DNA of 64,000 nt, taken from assembly GCA_937926875.1 (NCBI GenBank), contig CALBAX010000134.1, positions 62,001 through 126,000 on the forward strand, read 5' to 3'. The notes below the pieces were generated by a model. That model saw nothing but the letters and a program-made list of their open reading frames with translations. It was not told the DNA's origin and ran no database searches. Every line of letters starts with the position of its first letter. Position 1 is the first letter of the stretch. Source of the stretch: an uncultured Desulfovibrio sp. (lineage in GTDB: Bacteria; Desulfobacterota; Desulfovibrionia; Desulfovibrionales; Desulfovibrionaceae). This document shows positions 15,222 to 22,786 of this stretch, one piece after another. The translations under genes were made by a program, and so were the position numbers.

Positions 15222-16421
15222 ATGATGGATATTGATCGCCAAATGGCCGTGATCAAGCGCGGCGTGGCGGAACTGATTGACGAGAAGGAACTGCGCAAGA
15301 AACTGGAACGCGGCACGCCCCTGCGCGTGAAGGTGGGCTTTGACCCCACCGCCCCCGACCTGCATCTGGGCCACACCGTGGTCATGCACAAGATGCGCCA
15401 CTTTCAGGAACTGGGGCACCAGATCATCTTCCTGATCGGTGACTTCACCGGCCGCATCGGCGACCCCTCCGGCCGCTCCGAGACCCGCCCCCCCCTGACC
15501 GAGGAACAGGTCATCGCCAATGCCGAGACCTACAAAAAGCAGGTCTTCAAGATCCTCGATCCCGAAAAGACCATCGTGGAATTCAACTCCCACTGGCTGG
15601 GCAAGATGGACGCTTCGGATTTCATCCGTCTGGCCTCCAGCTATACCGTGGCCCGCATGATGGAGCGCGACGACTTTGAAAAACGCTTCCGCGAGCAGCG
15701 CCCCATCTCCATCCACGAATTCATCTACCCCCTCTGCCAGGGCTATGATTCCGTGGCCCTCAAGGCCGATGTGGAAATGGGCGGTACCGACCAGAAGTTC
15801 AACCTGCTGGTGGGCCGCAACCTCCAGGCCCACTACGGCATGGAAAGCCAGTGCATCCTGACCATGCCCCTGCTGGAAGGCCTGGACGGCGTGCGCAAGA
15901 TGTCCAAGTCCTACGGCAACTACATCGGCATCGACGAAGCTCCCTCCGAGATCTTCGGCAAGGTCATGGCCATCTCTGACGAACTCATGTGGCGCTACTA
16001 CGAGCTGCTGTCCTCCAAGTCCCTGGAGGACATCGCCAGCCTCAAGGAAGACGTGGCCCAGGGCCGCGTGCATCCCAAGGCCGCCAAGGAGATGCTGGCT
16101 CACGAGATGGTCAGCCGCTACCACAGCGAAAAGGACGCCGAGGAGGCCCGCCAGGGCTTCAATGCCGTCTTCGCCAGCGGCGGCGTGCCGGACGACGCCC
16201 CCTGCCACACCTGCGCCCAGGGAGACGACAGCACCCCGCCCGCCTTCCTGGAAGCCGCGGGTCTGGTCAAGAGCCGCGGCGAAGCCAAGCGCCTCATCAA
16301 GGAAGGCGCCCTGTCCGTGGACGGCCAGCGCTGCGACGACGCCCTGTCGCCCCTGGCTGCCGGTGAATACGTCATCAAGCTGGGCAAGAAGCGCTTCCTG
16401 CGCCTGACCGTCACGGCCTAA
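15222..16421 (+). CDS. tyrS: Tyrosyl-tRNA synthetase
   Basis: Charges tRNA-Tyr in the cytoplasm; class I enzyme, 399 aa. HIGH-type motif HLGH (48-51), [42 protein letters not shown] for tyrosine recognition, and KMSKS (226-230). The C-terminal S4 RNA-binding domain (about 335-399) contains [21 protein letters not shown]. The KMSKS form corresponds to the second bacterial TyrRS subgroup (TyrZ-like). Two ATGs abut (15222 and 15225) after AAGGAC; either may be used. Confidence 0.96.
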   Translation: MMDIDRQMAVIKRGVAELIDEKELRKKLERGTPLRVKVGFDPTAPDLHLGHTVVMHKMRHFQELGHQIIFLIGDFTGRIGDPSGRSETRPPLTEEQVIANAETYKKQVFKILDPEKTIVEFNSHWLGKMDASDFIRLASSYTVARMMERDDFEKRFREQRPISIHEFIYPLCQGYDSVALKADVEMGGTDQKFNLLVGRNLQAHYGMESQCILTMPLLEGLDGVRKMSKSYGNYIGIDEAPSEIFGKVMAISDELMWRYYELLSSKSLEDIASLKEDVAQGRVHPKAAKEMLAHEMVSRYHSEKDAEEARQGFNAVFASGGVPDDAPCHTCAQGDDSTPPAFLEAAGLVKSRGEAKRLIKEGALSVDGQRCDDALSPLAAGEYVIKLGKKRFLRLTVTA

Positions 16422-16441
16422 GCTGCCGCAGCTGTTTTTTT

Positions 16442-16492
16442 GCGAGGGGGCGGGGGGACTTTTGTGAACAAAAAGTCCCCCCGCCCCCTCGC
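16442..16492 (+). terminator. 22-bp perfect hairpin after tyrS (repeat-family member, likely terminator)
   Basis: Arms 16442-16463 and 16471-16492 pair perfectly over 22 bp with a 7-base loop. The stem is G/C runs closed by TTTT/AAAA. A C-rich flank with CCCCTTCAAAAAAC follows (16493-16517). It lies 20 bases past the tyrS stop. The remainder up to 17065 is gene-free and C-rich. Confidence 0.7.
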
Positions 16493-16963
16493 GCTCCCCC
16501 ACCCCTTCAAAAAACTTTGCTCCGCTCCGTGCGCCGGTCCCCGTCGCTGCCCCACCGGCAAGGACATCCTTCCCTGAACGGTCGACCTTTGAAAGCGGGA
16601 CGCTTCCGTACCGCCAGAGCCCGCCCGGACAGGCCACGAGCGGCCAGCCCGTATCCGCTTATTGTTCCCCATTCCGGCAAGATCTTTGAGCCTGTCCTCC
16701 CGCCCCTGCGTCCGGAGCGGCCCCGCCCTGCCGGTACTCCACGACTTCCTCTCTGTCCGCCGTCTGCCCCAAGCCCAGCGCATCCCCTCACCTTTCCCAT
16801 TTTCAGGCGACACGGCGGACACGCCGCATCCGGCAATTTTCAAAAACGCCCTTCATTCCCGGAGGCGCACCCATCCGCGCTCCTTCCCGGCCGCCCGTAT
16901 GTCCCTGCCATCCAGACGGGGGACCGCCATCCGCCCCAAGCAAGGTCTTTTCGGGGCTGGGAC

Positions 16964-17008
16964 GTGGGGGAGGGACAGTTTTTGCTCAAAAAACGCCCCT
17001 GCCCCCAC
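16964..17008. repeat. Imperfect GC-rich hairpin, possible diverged member of the same repeat family
   Basis: Outer arms GTGGGGG (16964-16970) and CCCCCAC (17002-17008), with an inner T-run and A-run (TTTTTG/CAAAAAA) like the element after tyrS, but with mismatches. It lies upstream of the secreted-protein gene at 17066. Confidence 0.4.
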
Positions 17009-17065
17009 CACAAACCTGCTTCCAATCCCCGGGGCGGCAATGCTATCCTGCGGCAGGAGTAAATT

Positions 17066-17761
17066 ATGCGAAACACGCTTTTCAGCCCGCTGTGCGCGGC
17101 TTGTCTGCTGGTGATGCTGCTGTGCCCCCTTGCTGCCGGTGCGGCGCAGCCCCAAAAAGAGAAATCGTCCCCCCTGACCATCACGGTACAGGAGGCGGAT
17201 CCCGGCCAGATGCTGCTTTTGGGCAGCGCCCCTGACGACAGCGGCCTGCGCGTGGGGGCCCTGATCTGCCGTCCGCTGGCCGAACAGGCGGTGGACAGGA
17301 AAAAAACAGGGGGCGGCCTGCGCCTGGACGTGCCGCTGGAATGGCTGGACGGCTATGTGGCGGCCCGCAGCGGCAAGGAGGATCTTCCCTTCCAGCTCTG
17401 GCAGCAGGGCGATCAGTGGACCTCCAGCCTGCCCATACGCCTGCGTGATGCCTGCGCCGCGGCCCCCATGGCCCGCCTGACGGAACGCTGGCAGACAGTG
17501 CGGGAAAAGCTGTCGCGGCAAAAACTCTCCCAGCCCTGCCGCGCCTTCCGCCAGCAGGGCGACAACTGGCTGCCCCTGGTCCTCTGGTGGGACGGCTATC
17601 AGGCATTCAGGGAGGACCGCCCCTACCGTCCCCTGGAGCTGGGGAGCATGGCCGCCCAAAGCGATGCCTTGCTGGAATGGTGCGGCAAGCATCCCGGCAA
17701 GCCGCTGAAAAAGGCCCTGGAGCAGCTCACCGCCCCCAAGGCGGCCCCTGCGGCACACTGA
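17066..17761 (+). CDS. Secreted hypothetical protein
   Basis: 231 aa with a Sec signal peptide (LCAACLLVMLLCPLAAGAAQ, cleavage after about residue 27). The mature region is soluble, with Trp-rich segments (PLEWLDGYVAARSG, FQLWQQGDQWTSSLP, LPLVLWWDGY) and two cysteines that could pair. No family recognised. GCAGGAG precedes the ATG by about eight bases. It lies 80 bases upstream of the PFK-2-like gene in the same direction; a functional link is not evident. Confidence 0.65.
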   Translation: MRNTLFSPLCAACLLVMLLCPLAAGAAQPQKEKSSPLTITVQEADPGQMLLLGSAPDDSGLRVGALICRPLAEQAVDRKKTGGGLRLDVPLEWLDGYVAARSGKEDLPFQLWQQGDQWTSSLPIRLRDACAAAPMARLTERWQTVREKLSRQKLSQPCRAFRQQGDNWLPLVLWWDGYQAFREDRPYRPLELGSMAAQSDALLEWCGKHPGKPLKKALEQLTAPKAAPAAH

Positions 17762-17841
17762 CCGGCATGACGGCCGTCCCTGCACCTTCGTGGCCGGGCG
17801 GCTCTTGATCCCCGTACAGACCAACGCCCCACAGGAGTCAC

Positions 17842-19044
17842 ATGCACAAGCTCTATCTCGTCATGGTGGGCCTGCCCGCACGCGGCAAGTCCCGTCTGGC
17901 CCGGCGCATCTGCGGCGGCCTGGCGGCTGACGGTTTCCGTTCAGCCATCTTCAACAACGGTGATGTCCGCCGCGAACTGCTGGGGGCGGAATCCACCCTG
18001 CCGGAGTTCTACTCACCGGACAATGCCGAAGGCCGCAGGATACGCGAGGAGATCTGCCTGCGGAACCTGATCCGGGCCAAGGAATGGCTGAACCGGGAAG
18101 GGGACGTGGCCATCCTGGATGCCACCAACGTCAGCCGCTCCCGGCGGACCTTCATCGAGCGGACACTCACGGATCATCCCGTGCTCTTCCTGGAATGCGT
18201 CAATGAAGACCCCGTCCTGCTCAACGCCTGCATCCGCAACAAGACCAGATTGCCGGAATACGCGGGCTATACCGAGGACGAGGCCCTGGCGAGCTTCGTG
18301 GGCCGCATCGGCTATTACGAGGCCATCTATGAGCCTGTGGGCAAGGAACAGTACTGGCTGTGCGTGGACACCATGTCCAGCCGCATCCTGGCGGAACAGC
18401 CCTGCGAAGGCTCCCCCTACTATCCCGCCATCCGCGAGATCGTGGTCAGCTGGTGGGTGCAGAGCCTGTATCTGGCGCGGCATGGCCAGACGGAATACAA
18501 CGTGCAGGGCCGCATCGGCGGCGATCCGCCCCTGACGGTCAAGGGCCGGATGCAGGCAGAGGCCCTGGCCCTGCACCTGCGCGACCAGAAGCTGGACTGG
18601 GTGTTCACCTCCACGCGCATGCGCTCGCACGAGACAGCGGCTCCCCTGCTGCGCGGACGGCACGAGACCCGCGTGATGGCCTTCAAGGAGTTCGACGAGA
18701 TCTGGGCCGGGGACTGCGAAGGCATGTGCTACAGCGAGATCCGCGAGACCATGCCCGAAGTCACGGCAGGCCGTAACGCGGACAAGTACCACTACGCCTA
18801 CCCGCGCGGCGAAAGCTACGCCATGCTGCGCGAACGTGTGCGGCGCGGCTTGCAGCGGGCCCTGTTCCTGGCCGGTGAGCTGCCCGTGATGCTGGTGGGG
18901 CACCAGGCCATCAACCGTGTCATCCTCTCCCTGTTCCTGCGCCAGCGCGAGGAGGACATCCCCTACATCAACGTGCCGCAGAACCAGTATTACCACATCT
19001 CGCTCACGCCCCGCCGCAAGCTCATCGAGCGCATCAGCTACTAA
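17842..19044 (+). CDS. 6-phosphofructo-2-kinase / fructose-2,6-bisphosphatase-like bifunctional protein
   Basis: 400 aa with the domain order of eukaryotic PFK-2/FBPase-2. The N-terminal kinase (about 1-205) has Walker A GLPARGKS (10-17), FNNGDVRRELLG and ILDATNVSRSRR. The C-terminal histidine-phosphatase domain (about 209-400) has the phosphohistidine motif ARHGQTEYN (His 214), RIGGDPPLTVKG, EFDEIWAGDCEGMCYSEI, the second histidine VGHQAINR (His 354), and NQYYHI. Family members make and degrade fructose 2,6-bisphosphate, a regulator of glycolysis classically regarded as eukaryotic. Catalytic residues of both halves look intact. The substrate in this bacterium is not proven. It is a stand-alone gene. 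Confidence 0.88.
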   Translation: MHKLYLVMVGLPARGKSRLARRICGGLAADGFRSAIFNNGDVRRELLGAESTLPEFYSPDNAEGRRIREEICLRNLIRAKEWLNREGDVAILDATNVSRSRRTFIERTLTDHPVLFLECVNEDPVLLNACIRNKTRLPEYAGYTEDEALASFVGRIGYYEAIYEPVGKEQYWLCVDTMSSRILAEQPCEGSPYYPAIREIVVSWWVQSLYLARHGQTEYNVQGRIGGDPPLTVKGRMQAEALALHLRDQKLDWVFTSTRMRSHETAAPLLRGRHETRVMAFKEFDEIWAGDCEGMCYSEIRETMPEVTAGRNADKYHYAYPRGESYAMLRERVRRGLQRALFLAGELPVMLVGHQAINRVILSLFLRQREEDIPYINVPQNQYYHISLTPRRKLIERISY

Positions 19045-19056
19045 AACAGGAAAGAA

Positions 19057-19365
19057 ATGGCTTACATCAGACCCCAGCCCAAGCAGCGCATAAGCAAGGA
19101 AGAACGCAAGCAACTTCTTCAGGAATATTACCTGCATTACAAAGAGCTCATCCATAATCAAGGCATTGAAGAACTTAATCTGAAAATTCCACGAGAAGTC
19201 TTTTCTTCTGTTCTTGATGAAGTGGGGGGGTACTGCTTCAAGAGAGAGCCGCCCAGCTCTTATCTGAAAATGAAGCGGTTCGCCAAGTTCTGGAGAAAAC
19301 ACCTGTTCCTCCGTCGATGGCCTCACAGCTTCCTGAAGATTTCCGAGTGTTTGCACTGCTTCTGA
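19057..19365 (+). pseudogene. N-terminal fragment of a frameshifted gene
   Basis: Starts 12 bases after the PFK-2-like gene, with AGGAAAG before the ATG. Residues 1-58 (to the G7 tract at 19224-19230) look like real coding sequence: basic and helical, MAYIRPQPKQ onward. After the tract the frame continues with unlikely sequence to 19365. One extra G in the tract joins it in frame to the C-terminal part, giving a 251 aa protein. The base composition is clearly more AT-rich than the neighbours, suggesting horizontal origin. It may be a true pseudogene, a phase-variable gene or a sequencing error. Confidence 0.6.
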
Positions 19366-19811
19366 ATGCACTTAAACAATGGGTATCCGCTGAATCAGCT
19401 GCAACAGACAGATTCCTTCTTGGAGGAAATGCCCGCAAGGAGTGCAGAGAAGTTACAAATATTTGCTTGGTGACGGGAAAAGAAATCGGGGATGATGGCG
19501 AACTGCACCACCCCGTCAGGGATGGGCGGCCTCCCATTTTTCTTTCCCGGGAAGGGCACAACATAATTGAGTACGGGCAGAAAAAACGGGGGGAGTCTCA
19601 ACAGGTGGATGATCCTGTATGGCAGATTATCTGCAAGCGCAGATCAAAAAGTAATCAATCATGGCAGCAGCTTAAGGAAGGATGCCGCCACCTCATCACT
19701 CCTGAATCCTTTTGCCGTTCTAATGCAAAATCGTTTGCCAACAAGGTCGTGGAAGAAACTGGCCTTTCTCCCAAAGAAATTCTTACTCTGATAGAAAGCA
19801 AAATTGGCTAA
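19317..19811 (+). CDS. C-terminal part of the frameshifted gene; possible HNH-like zinc domain
   Basis: Open from 19221, first in-frame ATG at 19317 without a good ribosome site, so it probably belongs with the preceding fragment. Contains ICLVTGKEIGDDGELHHPV followed by RDGRPPIFLSREGH. This Cys...His-His...Asp...His spacing recalls HNH/zinc-binding folds, but I do not recognise the family for certain and a nuclease role is a guess. The C-terminal helix NKVVEETGLSPKEILTLIES is well formed. The reading frame before 19317 (EAVRQVLEKTPVPPS) also looks coding, which supports a fused 251 aa original. Confidence 0.6.
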   Translation: MASQLPEDFRVFALLLNALKQWVSAESAATDRFLLGGNARKECREVTNICLVTGKEIGDDGELHHPVRDGRPPIFLSREGHNIIEYGQKKRGESQQVDDPVWQIICKRRSKSNQSWQQLKEGCRHLITPESFCRSNAKSFANKVVEETGLSPKEILTLIESKIG

Positions 19812-19816
19812 CTAAG

Positions 19817-19855
19817 AAGCGGCGCGAACAGATATCCGCACCGCTTTTAGTTTTT
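19817..19855 (+). terminator. Terminator after the frameshifted gene
   Basis: AAGCGG-C-GCG paired with CGC-A-CCGCTT (19817-19826 with 19837-19846), one internal mismatch, then TTAGTTTTT. Confidence 0.65.
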
Positions 19856-19960
19856 GCAGGGATTCCTCCCAAACTTCCCCAGCTATCCGAGCGGGTCCAG
19901 TAATCCGAGGGCATACCGGAGCAGCAAGGAACCTGACAAAATGCGCTTGAGGGAACACCC

Positions 19961-20392
19961 CTAGCCTTCCGTGCTGCGGTATTCGTGGGCCGAGGCCACC
20001 ACGCGCTTGAGCAGGCCCTGCAGGGTGCACTTTTCCTCCTCCGTCAGCGGGCTGGTCACCGAGGCATCCCAGCCCCGGATGATCTCCAGCACGTACGGAT
20101 ACACGTCCAGGGCCTTCTGCGTCGGGAAGACGGCGGCCGTGCGCTTGTCCTGCGGATTGACCTCGCGCCGGATGAAGCCGCGCTTCTCCAGATGGGCCAG
20201 GGCACGGGTGACGTTGCTCTTGTTGATGTGGATGATGTCCGGCAGCTTGTCCTGGGTCAGGCCGGGCTGGCGGCAGATGTTCAGGATGAAAAGATACTGG
20301 CTGCCGCTGAGACCGTACGAAGCAAGACGCTTGTTCAGGTACATGAGGTAATGCCGGTTGGCCAGCGCGATCCACTTATAGGTCAGTTCCAC
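19961..20392 (-). CDS. MarR family transcriptional regulator
   Basis: 143 aa winged-helix dimeric regulator. The DNA-binding part (about 30-100) shows the MarR pattern: LSGSQYLFILNICRQPGLTQ, then DIIHINKSNVTRALAHLEKRG (recognition helix), then IRREVNPQDKRTAAVFPT (wing with the D-K-R signature). It is divergent from the MFS gene, the classic arrangement for a local repressor of an efflux pump, with a palindrome in between. Confidence 0.92.
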   Translation of the reverse strand: MELTYKWIALANRHYLMYLNKRLASYGLSGSQYLFILNICRQPGLTQDKLPDIIHINKSNVTRALAHLEKRGFIRREVNPQDKRTAAVFPTQKALDVYPYVLEIIRGWDASVTSPLTEEEKCTLQGLLKRVVASAHEYRSTEG

Positions 20393-20499
20393 AACAGCTC
20401 CAGAAAAAAGATATAGGTAGGATACGTCGTTTTGTCATAGTCAGCCTTGCAACGCCTTGCAAGGGCAAAAGCGCTCCGCGCGCACCGGGCTTTTTCTGC

Positions 20500-20544
20500 T
20501 TGACAAGGGGAAGCCGCCGGACGTATATCGTTGCACTCGCAACG
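20500..20544 (+). promoter_or_regulatory. MFS promoter with overlapping palindromic operator
   Basis: TTGACA (20500-20505), an 18-base spacer and TATATC (20524-20529). A palindrome CGTTGC-ACTC-GCAACG (20529-20544) covers the expected transcription start, a typical repressor position. A second palindrome (CCTTGCAAGG, 20455-20464) lies nearer marR. Confidence 0.6.
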
Positions 20545-20573
20545 GTACAGCGACATTTCGCCCAGGATGCCCT

Positions 20574-21797
20574 ATGCCCACCCAACACAGATCCCGGCCC
20601 AGGACACAGGACCGCAGCACCGCCAGCACCGGCGAAGCCCTGCGCTCCATCTTCAACCGCAACTTCAATGTGGTCGCCTGCATCAACCTGCTGGTCATGA
20701 CGGCCTACTACCTGATGTTCGTCACCAGCACGGCCTATGCGCGGGCCGCGTACGGCGCCAGCCTCAGCAGCGCCGGGCTCACCGCGGGCATCATGGTCAT
20801 CGGCTGCCTGATCGGCCGCTTCCTCACTGGCAACCTGCTTTCCCTGTTCGGCTGCCGGGCCATCCTGTTCGCCGGTCTGCTGCTCTATTCGGTCAGCATC
20901 GCAGCCTTTTTTCTGGTCCCCAACCTGGCCCTGCTCTTCGTGCAACGTCTGTGCATGGGCCTGGGCGTGGGCGTCATGGGCACGGCCACCGGCACCATCG
21001 TGGCCTATGTGGTGCCCCACCAGCATCACGGTCTGGGCATCAGCCTGTTCAGCATGAGCACGGCCTTTGCGCTGGCCCTGGGGCCCTTCCTGGGCATCCT
21101 CCTTTCCCAGTACTTCAGCTACACGGTCCTGACCCAGACCTGTCTGGGCATCGGTCTGGCCTGCATCGTCATATTCCTCGGGCTGCACGATCTGCCGGAG
21201 ATGCGTCACCGTCACCGTCCCTTCCTTGAACTCAACAGCTACATCGACCCGCGCGTGGTGCGTTTTTCGCTGGTGGCGCTCATCACCTGCCTGAGCTACG
21301 GCTGCATCCAGGCCTTCATGACCTCCTATGCGGCGGAACGCGGCCTGACCGGCGCGGCCAGCCTTTTCTTCCTGCTCTACGCCCTGGCCGCCCTGGTGAC
21401 CCGCCCCCTGACCGGTCGCCTGTTCGACCTGCGCGGCGAGAACATCATCTTCTACCCTGCCCTGCTGCTGACGGCCCTGGCCCTGACCATGATGGCCCAT
21501 GCCAGCAGCGGCTGGATCCTGCTGGCCGCGGGGCTGATCCTGGGCATGGGCTTCGGCAATTTCCAGTCCGCCGGGCAGGCGGTCTCGCTCTCGCTGGTGT
21601 CCAAGTCCCGTTTCGCCCAGGCCACCACGACCTTCTTCATCTTCTTCGACCTGGGCATCGGTCTGGGGCCCTACCTGTTCGGCTTTCTGGTCCCCACCGC
21701 GGGTTATGACGGCATGTATCAGATCCTGGCCTTCGTTGTCCTTGGCGCGGTGTTGCTGTACTACGTCCTCCACGGCCGCCACATGGCAGCTGCATAG
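20574..21797 (+). CDS. MFS transporter (drug/metabolite efflux type)
   Basis: 407 aa, twelve membrane segments, major facilitator superfamily. The first-half loop has IGRFLTGNLLSLFGCR (motif A-like) and the second half TRPLTGRLFDLRGEN, the repeated signature of the family. A hydrophilic N-terminal tail of about 30 residues precedes the first membrane segment. Start at 20574 chosen for AGGA ahead and correct distance from the promoter. Divergence from marR suggests inducible efflux of a small toxic compound. The substrate is unknown. Confidence 0.9.
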   Translation: MPTQHRSRPRTQDRSTASTGEALRSIFNRNFNVVACINLLVMTAYYLMFVTSTAYARAAYGASLSSAGLTAGIMVIGCLIGRFLTGNLLSLFGCRAILFAGLLLYSVSIAAFFLVPNLALLFVQRLCMGLGVGVMGTATGTIVAYVVPHQHHGLGISLFSMSTAFALALGPFLGILLSQYFSYTVLTQTCLGIGLACIVIFLGLHDLPEMRHRHRPFLELNSYIDPRVVRFSLVALITCLSYGCIQAFMTSYAAERGLTGAASLFFLLYALAALVTRPLTGRLFDLRGENIIFYPALLLTALALTMMAHASSGWILLAAGLILGMGFGNFQSAGQAVSLSLVSKSRFAQATTTFFIFFDLGIGLGPYLFGFLVPTAGYDGMYQILAFVVLGAVLLYYVLHGRHMAAA

Positions 21798-21848
21798 GCA
21801 TCTCCTTCCCCAGAGAGGCGGCATCGTCATTCTCCCGGACGATGCCAG

Positions 21849-21880
21849 AACGCCGGGTATCCCCCGGCGTTCCTGCTTTT
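21849..21880 (+). terminator. Terminator after the MFS gene
   Basis: 9-bp stem AACGCCGGG / CCCGGCGTT (21849-21857 with 21863-21871), then CCTGCTTTT. Another perfect stem, GGCATCGTC / GACGATGCC, lies just upstream (about 21820-21846). Confidence 0.7.
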
Positions 21881-21987
21881 GCACGGCCGCGTCACCACCT
21901 GCCCTCCTTGCGGCCCAGCAAAAGCGGGATGCCCGCCTCCCTGCCGTGCATGCCAAGGATGAAAGGCCGACCAGGATGCCTTCCCTG

Positions 21988-22563
21988 TCAGGATGCGGGC
22001 ACCGTTCCGGTGCTCCCGGCCCGTAGCCGGCGCAGATGCAGGAGCGGATACGGCTGCCCGGCTCCGTCCAGCGGGGAGCGGCCCACCACCTCGAAGCCCC
22101 GGCGGGCATAAAAGGCCCGGGCCGCCGTGTTCTGTTCATTGACGTCCAGCAGGATCTCGGGATGCCGGGCACCGAATTCGTCCAGCAGAGCCGTACCGAT
22201 GCCCCGGCCCCGCAGGCCCGGCTCCACGAAGAGCATCTCCACCCGCTGTCCCACGCTGCCCAAAAAGCCAGCCAGCCAACGACCGCCAGTAGGGCTGGGC
22301 ACCGCCACCGTACCGGACAGGAAGGCATCTTGCCCTGCCCCCGGAGCACATCCCTCCCCGTCGCCCCCACCGGGAGCGCCTGCCAGCCAGGCCAGACGCA
22401 CGCATTCCATGGCCGGGAGGTAGACGCCCGGCAAAGCGGCCCCGATGGCCCGCAGATAGCCCTCCGCCACGAAGCCATGGCTGACACGGACATTGCGCCA
22501 CCACAGGCACAGCAGGGCCGGCCAGTCCTCAGGCCCGGCATCGCTGAAGACCACTCGTTCCAT
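21988..22563 (-). CDS. GNAT family N-acetyltransferase
   Basis: 191 aa acetyl-CoA-dependent acetyltransferase. The acetyl-CoA-binding segment is VEMLFVEPGLRGRGIGTALL (about 108-127, with the R-x-x-G-x-G/A pattern). The C-terminal NEQNTAARAFYARRGFEVVGR is characteristic of the YjaB-like branch. Residues 68-85 are a Gly-rich insertion not usual in the family. Monocistronic on the minus strand; substrate unknown. Confidence 0.88.
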   Translation of the reverse strand: MERVVFSDAGPEDWPALLCLWWRNVRVSHGFVAEGYLRAIGAALPGVYLPAMECVRLAWLAGAPGGGDGEGCAPGAGQDAFLSGTVAVPSPTGGRWLAGFLGSVGQRVEMLFVEPGLRGRGIGTALLDEFGARHPEILLDVNEQNTAARAFYARRGFEVVGRSPLDGAGQPYPLLHLRRLRAGSTGTVPAS

Positions 22564-22786
22564 CCTCTCTCTTTCCTTTCAGAGACATGCGCCCAGGGCC
22601 ATCAGGCCTGCGGAAACATGCCGGGAGCGCCCCGGACGCTTCCACAGGCAGCGCCCAGCGACAGGCAAGGCGCATCCGGCCGGGCTCCCTGACGGCTGCC
22701 GGCCCTCCAGGTGTGCCCAAGACGCACCGCAGCGGCCTCACCGGGCGGGGCTATCGCAAGCCCCCTCACCGCGCCCCGGCGCCGCA

